Shown in pieces: positions 25,498 to 35,486 of a DNA stretch of 63,107 nucleotides; position 1 is the stretch's first letter, and every line of letters begins with the position of its first letter. The notes under the pieces were generated by a model, which worked only from the letters and a program-made list of their open reading frames with translations, searched no databases and had not been told where the DNA came from. The DNA comes from Burkholderiales bacterium. GTDB lineage: Bacteria > Pseudomonadota > Gammaproteobacteria > Burkholderiales > JAHFRG01. Location: positions 1 to 63,107 of the forward strand of contig DASZZH010000008.1 in the NCBI GenBank assembly GCA_035543335.1. Reading direction: 5' to 3'. A program made the position numbers and the translations under genes.

Positions 25498-26220
25498 ATG
25501 ACGAAACCGGAAGTCGCAGTCGTTGTAGGCGTGGGCCCGGGATTGGGTTCGGCGCTCGCGCGGCGCTTGGCGCACGCCGGCATGCATGTAGCTGCGGCTT
25601 CGCGGGACGCGGCAAAGCTGGCATCGCTTACCCGGGAGCTTTCCTCTCAAGGCGTCAAAGGCCGGGCTTATGACTGTGATGCGACAGACGAGGAATCCGT
25701 GGAAAAACTGTTTTCCAAGGTTGCGGCGGATCTTGGCAAGCCCTGTCTGGTTGTGTACAACGCCGGTGCTTTCGTGCGCAAGGGAATTCTGGAAACCACC
25801 AAGGAAGAATTCGAGTGCTGCTGGAAAATCGGCTGCCTCGGGGGCTTTCTAGTTGGACAAGCAGCGGCGCGCGCAATGCTCTCAACAGAAAATCCGTCTG
25901 GCACGATTATTTTTACCGGCGCCACCGCCAGCCTCAGAGGCAGCGCCTGGTTTCACAATCTGGCCGTGGGCAAATTCGGGTTAAGGGCGCTGGCGCAAAG
26001 CATGGCGCGCGAGTTGCAACCCAAGGGCATTCACGTTGCGCATGTGGTGATTGACGGCCAAATTCGTTCCGACCGCCCGGGCTATCGTGAAGAAGGGCGT
26101 GGCAAAGATGCCGTGCTCGATCCAAACGCAATTGCCGAAACCTATTATCAGCTGCACCTGCAACCCCGCAGCGCCTGGAGCCTGGAAGTGGATTTGCGGC
26201 CCTGGGTCGAGAAATTTTGA
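25498..26220 (+). CDS. SDR-family protein lacking the catalytic tyrosine
   Basis: A 240-residue Rossmann protein. The glycine motif is VVVGVGPGLGSALARRLA and NNAG is replaced by YNAG. At the catalytic site YxxxK reads LAVGK (NLAVGKFG), so Tyr is absent; the same is my recollection for this SDR branch, whose C-terminal half reads HVAHVVIDGQI. Binding or a non-standard reaction is possible. GGAGG before ATG 25498 fixes the start. MAPEG follows after 14 bp, suggesting co-transcription. Confidence 0.82.
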   Translation: MTKPEVAVVVGVGPGLGSALARRLAHAGMHVAAASRDAAKLASLTRELSSQGVKGRAYDCDATDEESVEKLFSKVAADLGKPCLVVYNAGAFVRKGILETTKEEFECCWKIGCLGGFLVGQAAARAMLSTENPSGTIIFTGATASLRGSAWFHNLAVGKFGLRALAQSMARELQPKGIHVAHVVIDGQIRSDRPGYREEGRGKDAVLDPNAIAETYYQLHLQPRSAWSLEVDLRPWVEKF

Positions 26221-26234
26221 GAAAGGAGTTTGCC

Positions 26235-26633
26235 ATGGTCCCGAAAATAATTCTTCCATACGCCGCTCTGTTGGGCCTGTTGCTGGTTTATCTTTCTTAT
26301 AAAATAGTGGGTTATCGCGGCAAATTCAAAATCGGCATCGGCGACGGCGGCAACGCCGATCTGGCGCGAGCCATTCGCGTGCAGGGCAATTTCGTGGAAT
26401 ACGTGCCCACCGCGCTGCTGTTGATTTCGTTGGTGGAGCTTGCCGGCTTCAGCGCCTGGGTGGTGCATGTGCTGGGCATCGCGTTGCTGGCAGGGCGGAT
26501 ATTTCATGCGCAAGGCTTGGGTGCTTCAGCGGGCCCCTCGCCCGGGCGCTACATCGGCACGTTATCGAGTTGGTTGACAATAGCCGTCGCCGCAATTCTT
26601 TGTTTGCTGTCGTTCGGCGGAGTAAAATTTTAA
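26235..26633 (+). CDS. MAPEG family membrane protein
   Basis: A 132-residue protein with four membrane helices. MAPEG hallmarks are IGDGGNADLARAIRVQGNFVEYVP (conserved Arg, Asn and Glu of the glutathione site) and ALLAGRIFHAQGL. The family includes glutathione-dependent enzymes of membrane lipid and peroxide metabolism. AAAGGAG lies 7 bases before the ATG. Confidence 0.9.
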   Translation: MVPKIILPYAALLGLLLVYLSYKIVGYRGKFKIGIGDGGNADLARAIRVQGNFVEYVPTALLLISLVELAGFSAWVVHVLGIALLAGRIFHAQGLGASAGPSPGRYIGTLSSWLTIAVAAILCLLSFGGVKF

Positions 26634-26694
26634 CGCTTTGGCAATAGGGTGAGCTTGTCGCGCACCGAATTGATGCGCGCAGCTTTTTCTGAGG

Positions 26695-27354
26695 CTAAAT
26701 GGTGCGCCCGCGCTTTTCGCCTATTTCCTGTTCCAGTTTCTTGATGTTGATTTCAACACCACGCAGGTTGGGATTGATGTCGAGCGCGCGGCGAAAATAA
26801 TCCAGCGCGAGTTCCGGCCGGTTGAGACGCAAATAAATCTGGCCGTAGCCCGCCAGCGCGCCGAAATGGTGGGGATTGCGTTTCAACACCTCGCCGCAAT
26901 CGGCAAGCGATTTCCGGTATTTTCCCATGATGAAGTAAAGCGTGGCGCGCTTGTTCCAGCCTTCGGCGAAATCCGGCTTGAGCTCGATAACCTTGCTGAA
27001 AGTGGCGATGGCCTCGTGCCCCGGTCCTTCCTGCATTTGCTCGACGCCGAGGCGAAACAGGGCATCCACTTTTTCATCGCCAGAGCGGGTCCACACTTGC
27101 CACAGGGCATTTTCGGCGAGCCCGCGGGTGAGCCAATCGGCATCGCGCAGCCGCTTGATCAGCGCCGGCGTGTCGCTCATCAGGCCGATTTCGCCCAGCC
27201 GTTTCACTGCGCTGCGCCGGTTTTCGGCATAGGGCCGGTCGAGTTCCTGCAACGCCTGATCGTAAGTCAGCGGCGGTTCGGCTTGCGCCGGCGTGGCAGC
27301 GGGCAACCCTAACGCCAGCAGACTCAAAAACAAGCACCAAGCGGATTTCATCAT
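26695..27354 (-). CDS. Exported HEAT/TPR repeat protein
   Basis: A 219-residue protein with signal peptide AWCLFLSLLALGLPAATPAQA. A short HEAT-like part (NRRSAVKRLGEIGLMSDTPA, LIKRLRDADWLTRGLAENAL) comes first. Three TPR units follow (HEAIATFSKVIELKPDFAEG, KSLADCGEVLKRNPHHFGAL, LALDYFRRALDINPNLRG). A periplasmic scaffold role is likely; the partner is unknown. It converges with the MAPEG gene. Confidence 0.8.
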   Translation of the reverse strand: MMKSAWCLFLSLLALGLPAATPAQAEPPLTYDQALQELDRPYAENRRSAVKRLGEIGLMSDTPALIKRLRDADWLTRGLAENALWQVWTRSGDEKVDALFRLGVEQMQEGPGHEAIATFSKVIELKPDFAEGWNKRATLYFIMGKYRKSLADCGEVLKRNPHHFGALAGYGQIYLRLNRPELALDYFRRALDINPNLRGVEINIKKLEQEIGEKRGRTI

Positions 27355-27532
27355 TATGGCGGGGCCGGGACGTGTTCCTCGCGCATTATGCGTGGATGGG
27401 CGAATTTTGACTATGGTCTACAATAAACCGCAAAAAACCAGGCTCCCAGGCTTTATTTGAAGGCTTTATCATGGTATTTTTACAAGTTAATCAATTTATT
27501 AACCCTTTCAGAATTAACTCTGGAGATTGTGA

Positions 27533-27958
27533 ATGGCCGTTGAACGCACCCTGTCCATCGTCAAGCCGGATGCCGTGGCAAAAAACATCATCGGAAAAAT
27601 CTACTCCCGATTCGAGGAAAAAGGCCTCAAGATCGTCGCCGCGCGCATGCTGAGGCTGTCGCACATTGAAGCGGAAGGATTTTATACCGTGCACCGTAAG
27701 CGGCCGTTTTTCAAGGACCTGGTGGCTTTCATGACTTCCGGCCCGGTGATGGTGCAGGTGCTGGAAGGCAACAATGCGATCATGCTCAATCGTGAAATCA
27801 TGGGCGCGACCGATCCGAAGAAGGCGGCGAAAGGCACCATCCGCGCCGATTTCGCCCAAAGCGTCAACTTCAATGCGGTGCACGGTTCCGACAGCCTGCA
27901 TACCGCGGCGATGGAAATCGCTTATTTCTTCCCGACCCTGGATATACACTCACGCTGA
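27533..27958 (+). CDS. ndk: Nucleoside diphosphate kinase
   Basis: A 141-residue enzyme that moves the gamma phosphate from NTP to NDP through phospho-His117 in NAVHGSD. It also has the KPDAVAKN start and FMTSGPVMV. Length is standard. It opens the conserved ndk-rlmN-pilF-rodZ-hisS operon; its TGA overlaps the rlmN ATG. Confidence 0.97.
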   Translation: MAVERTLSIVKPDAVAKNIIGKIYSRFEEKGLKIVAARMLRLSHIEAEGFYTVHRKRPFFKDLVAFMTSGPVMVQVLEGNNAIMLNREIMGATDPKKAAKGTIRADFAQSVNFNAVHGSDSLHTAAMEIAYFFPTLDIHSR

Positions 27959-29049
27959 TGCCGGTTAATTTGCTCGATTACGATCTGCCACAACTCGCCG
28001 CATTCTGCAGTGAAATCGGCGAGCGGCCGTTTCGCGCCAGACAACTTTTGCGCTGGATTCATCATTTCGGAGAAAGTGATTTCACCAAAATGAGCGATCT
28101 CGCCAAGAGCTTGCGCGAGAAGCTTTCGGCGACTGCGGTAATCGAGCCGCCGAAAGTGAAGTCGGACAGCACGTCCGCCGACGGCACCCGCAAGTGGCTG
28201 CTGGAGGTGGGCAACGGTAATGCGGTGGACGCGGTGTTCATTCCGGAAATTGATAGGGGCACGCTATGCATATCGACGCAAGCGGGTTGCGCGCTGGAAT
28301 GCACTTTTTGCTCGACGGGCAGGCAGGGATTCAATCGCAACTTGAGCGTGGCTGAAATCATCGGCCAGTTGTGGTGGGCGAACAAGGCGCTGGGTCATGA
28401 TCCCAAGGGTGAGCGGGTAATCAGCAACGTGGTGTTGATGGGCATGGGCGAGCCGCTTTTGAATTTCGACAACGTGGTGACTGCGCTGCGTTTGATGCTC
28501 GATGACCATGCTTACGGGCTGTCGCGCCGGCGCGTGACCTTGAGCACCTCCGGCGTGGTGCCGGCGATCGAGCGCCTGCGGGAAGCCTGCCCGGTGGCGC
28601 TCGCGGTGTCGCTGCATGCGCCCAACGACCGGCTGCGGGACATGCTGGTGCCGATCAACAGGAAATATCCGCTGCGCGAATTGCTCGCTGCCTGCCGAAG
28701 ATATATTACTGCCGCACCGAGGGATTTCATTACCTTCGAATATGTGATGCTGGAAGGGGTGAACGACAGCGTGGCCCAGGCGCGCGAACTGGTGACCCTG
28801 GTCAGGAACGTGCCGTGCAAATTCAATTTGATCCCCTTCAATTCATTTCCCGATTCCGGTTATCGGCGTTCCTCGCCCCAAGCCATTGTGCGTTTCCGCG
28901 ACGTGCTGGTGGAAGCCGGTCTGGTGGTCACCACGCGCAAGACGCGCGGCGACGACATTGACGCGGCATGCGGGCAACTGACCGGCGAAGTGCAGGATCG
29001 CACCAGGCGCAAATTGCGCCGTAGCGCCGCGATGGGGGATTCACCGTGA
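27958..29049 (+). CDS. rlmN: Dual-specificity 23S rRNA/tRNA adenine-C2 methyltransferase
   Basis: A 363-residue radical-SAM enzyme that makes m2A2503 in 23S rRNA and m2A37 in some tRNAs. The cluster motif is CALECTFC (Cys111, 115, 118). Also present are [24 protein letters not shown] and [11 protein letters not shown]. Catalytic C-terminal Cys is in DIDAACGQL. It overlaps ndk and pilF by a few bases. Confidence 0.97.
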   Translation: MPVNLLDYDLPQLAAFCSEIGERPFRARQLLRWIHHFGESDFTKMSDLAKSLREKLSATAVIEPPKVKSDSTSADGTRKWLLEVGNGNAVDAVFIPEIDRGTLCISTQAGCALECTFCSTGRQGFNRNLSVAEIIGQLWWANKALGHDPKGERVISNVVLMGMGEPLLNFDNVVTALRLMLDDHAYGLSRRRVTLSTSGVVPAIERLREACPVALAVSLHAPNDRLRDMLVPINRKYPLRELLAACRRYITAAPRDFITFEYVMLEGVNDSVAQARELVTLVRNVPCKFNLIPFNSFPDSGYRRSSPQAIVRFRDVLVEAGLVVTTRKTRGDDIDAACGQLTGEVQDRTRRKLRRSAAMGDSP

Positions 29050-29831
29050 AAAAAATCCTTTTGCTTGGATTGTCGGTCATGCTTGCCGGCTGCATTCAGG
29101 AGCGGGTGCAAACCACGTCCACTTCGCCGCTGGAAGCGCCGCCGGCCAAACAGGCGGATGCAAAACGCCGCGCGCAAATCCACACTGAACTGGGCTCGGG
29201 ATATTTTGAGCGCGGCCAGCCAGGCGTGGCGTTGGAGGAATTGAAGGAGGCCTTGCGCGCCGATTCCGATTATGCGCAGGCGTACAACGTGCTGGGGCTG
29301 GTATACATGGAGTTGCGTGAAGATGCGGACGCGGAGCGCAATTTCCGGCAGGCGCTCAAGCTCACGCCGCTGGATTCGGACGCGAACAACAATTACGGCT
29401 GGTTTCTGTGCCAGCGCAAGCGCGAGCAGGAGTCAATCAAGTATTTCCTCGCGGCGCTGAAAAATCCGCTTTACGCCACGCCGGAAAAATCCTATGCCAA
29501 TGCCGGTATTTGCTCGCGCCGCAGCGGCGATGAGGCGGCCGCCGAAGCCTATTTCCTGAAAGCGCTGCGCTTGCGCCCCGATCAGCAGCCGGCGCTTTAT
29601 AACATGGCCGACCTCAAATTCAAACGCGGCCAGCACGGCGAAGCCAAATCATATCTGGTCAAGTACATGCAGGTGACGTCGGTGCCAACCCCGGAAAGCC
29701 TGTGGCTGGGCGTGCGCATTGAGCGCAGACTGGGCGACAGCAATGCGCAAGCAAGCTACGCCGCGCAATTGCGCAAGCGTTATCCGGACTCCAGGGAAAC
29801 CCGCGCACTGAATTACGGGCAGTTCGAATGA
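29046..29831 (+). CDS. pilW: Type IV pilus biogenesis lipoprotein PilF/PilW
   Basis: A 261-residue outer-membrane lipoprotein: signal [12 protein letters not shown], then about five TPR units ([44 protein letters not shown]). PilF/PilW is the pilotin that places the PilQ secretin. It begins with GTG overlapping the rlmN stop and its own stop overlaps rodZ (ATGA). The pilus genes themselves are outside the window. Confidence 0.9.
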   Translation: MKKILLLGLSVMLAGCIQERVQTTSTSPLEAPPAKQADAKRRAQIHTELGSGYFERGQPGVALEELKEALRADSDYAQAYNVLGLVYMELREDADAERNFRQALKLTPLDSDANNNYGWFLCQRKREQESIKYFLAALKNPLYATPEKSYANAGICSRRSGDEAAAEAYFLKALRLRPDQQPALYNMADLKFKRGQHGEAKSYLVKYMQVTSVPTPESLWLGVRIERRLGDSNAQASYAAQLRKRYPDSRETRALNYGQFE

Positions 29832-30661
29832 CTGAAGGCGCTGCGGACAACCAAACGGCAAGCATCGGCCGCGTTCTATCCGCGGCGCGTGAGCGCCAGG
29901 GCCTGAGCGTGTCTGATGTGGCGCGTCAGCTCAAGCTCGCCGTGCGCCAGGTGGAAGCGCTGGAAGCGGATGATTTCAAGAGCCTGCCGCGCATCACGTT
30001 CGTGCGCGGCTTTATCCGCAACTACGCGAAGCTGGTGCAAGTTGATGTCGAGCCGCTGCTCAAGGCCGCCAAACTGATGCCGCCGCCGCCGCAAGTGCCT
30101 GAAGCCGAGCACGGCGTAGCGGAAATCCCCACCACTTCCGATAAAAAATACGACTGGCGCAGTTACGCGATATCCGGCGTGCTGGCTGCGCTGCTGGCGG
30201 GTTTCTTTGCTTATGAGTGGTATCACGGCAAGCTGGAAAAAGATGCGCCCAAGCCGGTCAATGTAAAACGCGAACCCGCACCCGCAGCGGTGGAGAAAAG
30301 CAAAACCGAGACGCCGCGGAAGCTAATAACGGAGCCGGTGCCCGCCCCACCCGACCTGGCGCAAAGCAGCGCGGCGGCAGCGGCACAGCAAACCGATATC
30401 AGGCCGGTTGCGCCGCGCGACCGAGGCGCGGAGATTCGCCTGGAGTTCGTGCAGGATACATGGGTGGAGATTGCCGACAAGAACGGCAAGGCGATTTTTT
30501 CCCAGCTCAATCCGGCGGGCAGCACGCAGTCAGTGCGCGGCGTGCCGCCGTTTTCGGTGGTGGTCGGTAACGCCGCGGGGGTGAGGATCATTTACAACAA
30601 CAAGCCGGTGGATTTGAAACCGTATACCAAAGTCGATGTGGCGCGCCTGACTTTGGAGTAG
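29828..30661 (+). CDS. rodZ: Cytoskeleton protein RodZ
   Basis: A 277-residue protein: cytoplasmic helix-turn-helix ([31 protein letters not shown]), one membrane helix at about 117-133 ([18 protein letters not shown]), a Pro/Ala-rich periplasmic linker, and the C-terminal DUF4115 domain ([27 protein letters not shown]). It links MreB to the cell-wall machinery. ispG normally follows; here hisS comes next. Confidence 0.93.
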   Translation: MTEGAADNQTASIGRVLSAARERQGLSVSDVARQLKLAVRQVEALEADDFKSLPRITFVRGFIRNYAKLVQVDVEPLLKAAKLMPPPPQVPEAEHGVAEIPTTSDKKYDWRSYAISGVLAALLAGFFAYEWYHGKLEKDAPKPVNVKREPAPAAVEKSKTETPRKLITEPVPAPPDLAQSSAAAAAQQTDIRPVAPRDRGAEIRLEFVQDTWVEIADKNGKAIFSQLNPAGSTQSVRGVPPFSVVVGNAAGVRIIYNNKPVDLKPYTKVDVARLTLE

Positions 30662-30720
30662 CGCCCGGAGCCCTGGACTTGGTTAATGGGACGGCCGATG
30701 GGCCTCCTCTCTTCGGAACA

Positions 30721-31983
30721 ATGAAACAAAACAACATTCAGGCGGTACGCGGGATGAACGACATCTTGCCGGAGCAGGCGCCCCGGTGGGTGGCGTTCGA
30801 AGACACGGTGCGCGAGTGGCTGGCCGCCTACGGCTATCGCAACATTCGCATGCCAATGGTTGAAAAAACCGATCTGTTCGTGCGCTCGATTGGCGAAGCG
30901 ACCGATATCGTCGAGAAGGAGATGTACACCTTCGTCGGCCAGTTAAACAGCGAGAGCCTCACCTTGCGGCCGGAAGGCACCGCTTCCTGCGTGCGCGCGG
31001 TGCTCGAGCACAATCTGCTGTATCCCGGGCCGCTGCGTCTTTATTATACGGGCCCGATGTTCCGCCACGAGCGCCCGCAGCAGGGGCGTTACCGCCAGTT
31101 CCACCAGATCGGGGTGGAGGCGTTGGGTTTTGCCGGGCCCGATATCGACGCCGAGCACCTCATCATGAGTGCGCGGCTGTGGAAAAAACTGGGTTTATCG
31201 GGCATCCAGCTGCAAATCAATTCGCTGGGCGGCGCGGAGTGCCGTAGCCGCTACCGCGAGCGGCTGAAAAAATATCTAACATCGTTTGCTGGCCAGTTTG
31301 ACCAAAAGATGAAAGAACGCGTGGAAAGAAACCCGCTGCGCGTGCTCGACAGCAAGGAGCCGGCGATGCAGCCCGTCATCGAAGCCGCGCCGCGGCTCAT
31401 AGATGAGCTGGACCAGGCTTCGCTCAAGCACTTTGAAGAGCTGCAGACGCTGCTCAAGAACGCGGGCATTGCCTTCGAAATCAACCCACGCCTGGTGCGC
31501 GGGCTCGATTACTACAACTTGACGGTGTACGAGTGGGTCACCGGCAGGCTGGGCGCGCAAGGCACGATCTGTGCCGGCGGACGCTACGACGGATTGGTTG
31601 CACAATTGGGTGGCGGGCCCGCGCCGGCGTGCGGCTACGCCATGGGCATCGAGCGCCTGCTGGCGCTGCAACAGCGGGAAGAAAAGCAACCTGCACCCGA
31701 TGCTTATCTGGTGCATCAGGGCGAACTTGCCGAGCGCCAGGCATTCCAAATTGCGGAAGTCCTGCGCGACCATGGCTTGAGCGTGCTCCTGAATTGCGGC
31801 GGCGGCAGTTTCAAGGCGCAAATGAAAAAAGCGGATGCCAGCGGCGCCCGTTACGCCGTGATTATCGGCGATGACGAAGCGCGGGCCAATGAAGTAAGCC
31901 TGAAACCCTTGCTCGAAGCGGGCGAACAGATCCGCTCAGGATTGACACGGATTATCGAGAAACTGAGGAAACCCGATGTATGA
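30721..31983 (+). CDS. hisS: Histidyl-tRNA synthetase
   Basis: A class II synthetase of 420 residues. Motif 2 lies around [19 protein letters not shown], with the histidine motifs LVRGLDYYN and [15 protein letters not shown], and a C-terminal anticodon-binding domain. The ATG at 30721 ([17 protein letters not shown]) fits the family; the frame is open 14 codons further upstream with only TTG. The 59 bp before it hold no trace of ispG. It overlaps yfgM by 8 bp. Confidence 0.96.
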   Translation: MKQNNIQAVRGMNDILPEQAPRWVAFEDTVREWLAAYGYRNIRMPMVEKTDLFVRSIGEATDIVEKEMYTFVGQLNSESLTLRPEGTASCVRAVLEHNLLYPGPLRLYYTGPMFRHERPQQGRYRQFHQIGVEALGFAGPDIDAEHLIMSARLWKKLGLSGIQLQINSLGGAECRSRYRERLKKYLTSFAGQFDQKMKERVERNPLRVLDSKEPAMQPVIEAAPRLIDELDQASLKHFEELQTLLKNAGIAFEINPRLVRGLDYYNLTVYEWVTGRLGAQGTICAGGRYDGLVAQLGGGPAPACGYAMGIERLLALQQREEKQPAPDAYLVHQGELAERQAFQIAEVLRDHGLSVLLNCGGGSFKAQMKKADASGARYAVIIGDDEARANEVSLKPLLEAGEQIRSGLTRIIEKLRKPDV

Positions 31984-32605
31984 CTTGCAGGAACAAGAGC
32001 AGATAGAGGAGTTTAAAGCCTGGTGGAAGGAAAACGGCAGGCTGGTGATTACCATCGTGGTGGTTTTCGCCTTGGGTGCGGCGGCAGTGCAAGGCTGGCG
32101 CCATTACCAGCACACGCAGGCCCGGCAGGCGGCCGCACTTTATGGGGCGCTGGAGGAACTGCTGCCGGGCAAGGACGCCAAAAAAATTCAGGAGACGGCG
32201 GGCGCCATCGTCGAAAGATTTCCATCCACCGCCTACGCCGCGCGCGCCGCATTGATTGCCGCCAAGACCAATTATGATTCGGGCGATGTTAAAAGCGCCA
32301 AGGCGCAGCTGCAATGGGTCATTGACAACGCTTCCGAAGACGAGCTTCGGGACATGGCGAGGCTGCGGCTTGGCAGCGCGCTGCTCGATGAAAAAAATTA
32401 TGCCGAGGCGCTTTCGCTCCTCGAAGCCAAACACAGCCCGGCCTATGACCCGCTGTTTTACGATCTCAAGGGAGACCTCCTGGTTGCCCAAGGCAAAACC
32501 GCCGAGGCGAGGGGCGCCTACCAGACGGCGCTCGACAAAAGCGACAAGAAAAGCAATTACCGCAGCCTGATTCAGGTCAAGCTGGACGCTCTGGGAGGAA
32601 AGTAA
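31976..32605 (+). CDS. yfgM: YfgM, ancillary SecYEG translocon subunit
   Basis: A 209-residue protein with a short cytoplasmic N-terminus ([14 protein letters not shown]), one membrane helix ([19 protein letters not shown]) and a periplasmic TPR-like domain. In E. coli YfgM works with PpiD at the Sec translocon. Its place between hisS and bamB is conserved. Confidence 0.93.
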   Translation: MYDLQEQEQIEEFKAWWKENGRLVITIVVVFALGAAAVQGWRHYQHTQARQAAALYGALEELLPGKDAKKIQETAGAIVERFPSTAYAARAALIAAKTNYDSGDVKSAKAQLQWVIDNASEDELRDMARLRLGSALLDEKNYAEALSLLEAKHSPAYDPLFYDLKGDLLVAQGKTAEARGAYQTALDKSDKKSNYRSLIQVKLDALGGK

Positions 32606-33766
32606 ATGAAGCGGCGGTTTTCCTGGGCGGTCGTGCCGCTGCTTGTGCTTTTCCTTTGCGCCTGCTCCGATTTCCTCGGTTTTGGCAGCGATCCGGATAC
32701 CGGGGAGAAGCCGGCGCGGCTGGTGACGTTCACGCGCACCGCCAAAGCCGCAGTCAAGTGGAAAAAGGACGTCGGCCCGTCCGGCGCGTACGTATTCGCC
32801 CCGGGGTTCGCCTCCGACAGCGTTTACGCCGCCAACGATGAGGGCGAACTCATGCGCTACGACGCCGTGAGCGGAAAGCTGATTTGGCGGGTGGACACCA
32901 AGCGCAGGCTCTCCGGGGGCGTCGGCGCCGAGCATAATATAGTGCTGGTGGGCGATTTGAAAGGCGAACTGCTGGCGTTTGACAGCGAAGGTTATCTGCT
33001 GTGGAAATCGCAACTCACCAGCGAAATCCTGAGTCCCGCCCGCGTGGCGGACGGAATCGTGGTGGTGCGCACCGAAGACGGGCGGATTTTCGGGCTGGAA
33101 GCGGAAACCGGCAAGCGCAAGTGGGTCTACCAGCGCAGCACCCCGGCGCTTAGCGTGCGTTCGTTTGCCAGCGTGGCGATTACGCACGGCGGGGTATTTG
33201 CCGGATTTGCCGGCGGCAAGCTGGTCGCGATCGACCTTGGCACCGGAAATATCGGTTGGGAAGCGACGGTGGCGCTGCCGCGCGGCACCACTGAATTGGA
33301 GCGCGTCACCGACATTACCAGCGTTCCGGTGGTGGATCAGGAACGCGTTTGCGCGGTGGCGTACCAGGGACGAGTGGCGTGTTTTGACCTGTTGCGCGGC
33401 AATCTACTTTGGTCGCGCGAAATCTCGAGCATCGCCGGCATGACCCTGGATGAGCGCAATGTCTATGTGAGCGACGACAAGGGCGGGGTGATTGCACTGG
33501 ACAAGTTTAGCGGCGCCAGCGTGTGGAAACAGGCCAAGCTTTTCGGGCGCAAGCTTACCGCACCGCTGGTGTTTGGCCGCTATGTGGTTGTTTCCGATTT
33601 TCACGGTTATGTGCATTTCCTGTCGCGTGAAGACGGCGCCTTTGCCGCGCGTCTTTCCACCGATGGCAGCCGCGTCTTCGCGCCGCCGATTGTGCTGCCG
33701 CGAAGTCTTTTGGTGCAGACGCACGGCGGCCGGCTGTTCGCCATGACGATCCAATCCAATCCGTGA
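32606..33766 (+). CDS. bamB: Outer-membrane protein assembly factor BamB
   Basis: A 386-residue lipoprotein: signal VVPLLVLFLCACSD with the lipidated Cys, then an eight-bladed PQQ-type beta-propeller with repeated GKLIWRVD, GKRKWVYQ, GNIGWEATV, GNLLWSREI and GASVWKQAK blades. It is part of the BAM complex. It starts at the base after the yfgM stop. Confidence 0.96.
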   Translation: MKRRFSWAVVPLLVLFLCACSDFLGFGSDPDTGEKPARLVTFTRTAKAAVKWKKDVGPSGAYVFAPGFASDSVYAANDEGELMRYDAVSGKLIWRVDTKRRLSGGVGAEHNIVLVGDLKGELLAFDSEGYLLWKSQLTSEILSPARVADGIVVVRTEDGRIFGLEAETGKRKWVYQRSTPALSVRSFASVAITHGGVFAGFAGGKLVAIDLGTGNIGWEATVALPRGTTELERVTDITSVPVVDQERVCAVAYQGRVACFDLLRGNLLWSREISSIAGMTLDERNVYVSDDKGGVIALDKFSGASVWKQAKLFGRKLTAPLVFGRYVVVSDFHGYVHFLSREDGAFAARLSTDGSRVFAPPIVLPRSLLVQTHGGRLFAMTIQSNP

Positions 33767-33806
33767 AGGTTAATCGGACGAACCTGCTCACCGCTTATAG
33801 TGCATC

Positions 33807-35135
33807 ATGAAACCCACCCTGGTCCTGGTCGGTCGCCCCAATGTCGGCAAATCCACGCTGTTTAACCGGCTCACCAAAAGCCGCAATGCCATCGTCGCCA
33901 AAGTCCCCGGCCTGACCCGCGATCGCCATTATGGGCAGGGCAGAATCGGAACCAGGCCGTTTCTGGTGGTGGATACCGGCGGCCTCGAGCCGGCGGCCAG
34001 GCAGGGCATTCTGCCGGAAATGGCGAAACAAACGTTGCAAGCGGTGGCGGAAGGCGACCGCATTCTGTTTCTGGTCGATGCGCGGGAAGGATTGACGGCC
34101 ACGGACCGGATGATTGCCGATAATCTTCGCAAATGCGGGCGCCCGCTCTATCTGGTGGTGAACAAGGCGGAAGGAATGGCGTCTGCTCTAGCCGCATCCG
34201 AATTTCACGAGCTGGGTTTGGGCGAACCCTTGCCGATAGCGGCGGCGCATGGCGAAGGCGTGAACGAGCTCGTCGAGTTGATTTTGGCCGATGCGCCAGA
34301 CGAGGAAACGCCGCTGCAGCAAGACACTCACCCGAAAATCGCCATCGTCGGCCGTCCCAACGTCGGCAAATCCACTTTGGTTAACGCCCTGCTGGGCGAG
34401 GAGCGGGTTATCGTGTTCGATGAACCCGGCACCACCCGCGACAGCATTTACGTGGATTTCGAGCGGCAAGGCAAGCGTTACACGCTGATCGACACCGCCG
34501 GCTTGCGCAAGCGCGGCAAGGTGGTGGAGACGGTCGAGAAATTTTCCATGCTCAAAACCCTGCAGGCGGTGGCGGATGCCAATGTGGCGGTGCTGGTTCT
34601 CGATGCGCAAAACCAGATCACCGAACAGGACGCGCACATTGCCGGCATCATTCTGGAAGCGGGGCGGGCCTTGGTGGTGGCGTTGAACAAGTGGGACGGC
34701 CTTGGCTGGGCCGAGCGCGAACAGGTCAAGCGCGATCTGGCGTGGAAGCTCAAGTTTCTCGACTTCGCCCAGGTCCACACTATTTCGGCGCAGGAAGGAC
34801 AGGGCCTAGTCGCCTTGATGAAAGCGGTGGATGCGGCGTATACGGCGGCGATGGCGAAACTCCCCACCCCCAGGCTGACCCGTGTCTTGATGGGCGCGGT
34901 CACCAGGCAGCAACCGCCGCGCTCGGGGCTCATCCGCCCGAAATTGCGCTACGCCCATCAAGGCGGCCGCAACCCGCCGCGGATCGTGGTTCACGGCAAT
35001 GCCCTGGATGCGGTGCCGGACAGCTACTGGCGCTATCTGGAGGGCGTATTTAGAGTGGCATTCAAACTGCAGGGCACGCCGCTCAAGGTGGAATTCAAGC
35101 GCGGCCGCAACCCCTATGCCGGGAAAAAGGCTTGA
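33807..35135 (+). CDS. der: Ribosome-associated double GTPase Der (EngA)
   Basis: A 442-residue protein with two consecutive GTPase domains, each with GRPNVGKST (about residues 8 and 182), switch motifs DTGG and DTAG, and NKAE / NKWD specificity motifs. A KH-like domain follows. Needed for 50S subunit maturation. Length and layout are standard. Confidence 0.98.
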   Translation: MKPTLVLVGRPNVGKSTLFNRLTKSRNAIVAKVPGLTRDRHYGQGRIGTRPFLVVDTGGLEPAARQGILPEMAKQTLQAVAEGDRILFLVDAREGLTATDRMIADNLRKCGRPLYLVVNKAEGMASALAASEFHELGLGEPLPIAAAHGEGVNELVELILADAPDEETPLQQDTHPKIAIVGRPNVGKSTLVNALLGEERVIVFDEPGTTRDSIYVDFERQGKRYTLIDTAGLRKRGKVVETVEKFSMLKTLQAVADANVAVLVLDAQNQITEQDAHIAGIILEAGRALVVALNKWDGLGWAEREQVKRDLAWKLKFLDFAQVHTISAQEGQGLVALMKAVDAAYTAAMAKLPTPRLTRVLMGAVTRQQPPRSGLIRPKLRYAHQGGRNPPRIVVHGNALDAVPDSYWRYLEGVFRVAFKLQGTPLKVEFKRGRNPYAGKKA

Positions 35136-35227
35136 AAACGAAGTGTTTGCCGCCGGGCTCGACGGCTGGCTTTAAGCCAGAAAATCAAGTAAAGTTAAAC
35201 ACCCAATAACTAAAATTTGGAGTCAAC

Positions 35228-35473
35228 ATGACCAAAGGGCAATTGTTACAAGACCCGTTTTTGAACGCTCTCCGCAAGGAACATGTGCCGGTTTCGATTT
35301 ATCTGGTGAACGGCATCAAACTGCAAGGGCAAATCGAATCGTTTGACCAGTATGTAGTGTTGCTGAAGAACACAGTCACGCAAATGGTATACAAGCACGC
35401 CATTTCCACCGTGGTTCCCGCCAGGCCGGTGAGCATACCACCGTTCGAGCCATCCTCATCCTCGGAAAGTTGA
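35228..35473 (+). CDS. hfq: RNA chaperone Hfq
   Basis: An 81-residue hexameric Sm-like protein. Sm1 reads [20 protein letters not shown] and Sm2 [11 protein letters not shown]. The family-typical start is [16 protein letters not shown]. The C-terminal tail is short, as in betaproteobacteria. It helps small RNAs pair with mRNAs. A GGAG site precedes the ATG. hflX follows 13 bp downstream. Confidence 0.98.
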   Translation: MTKGQLLQDPFLNALRKEHVPVSIYLVNGIKLQGQIESFDQYVVLLKNTVTQMVYKHAISTVVPARPVSIPPFEPSSSSES

Positions 35474-35486
35474 CGTTAAAGTTTTA

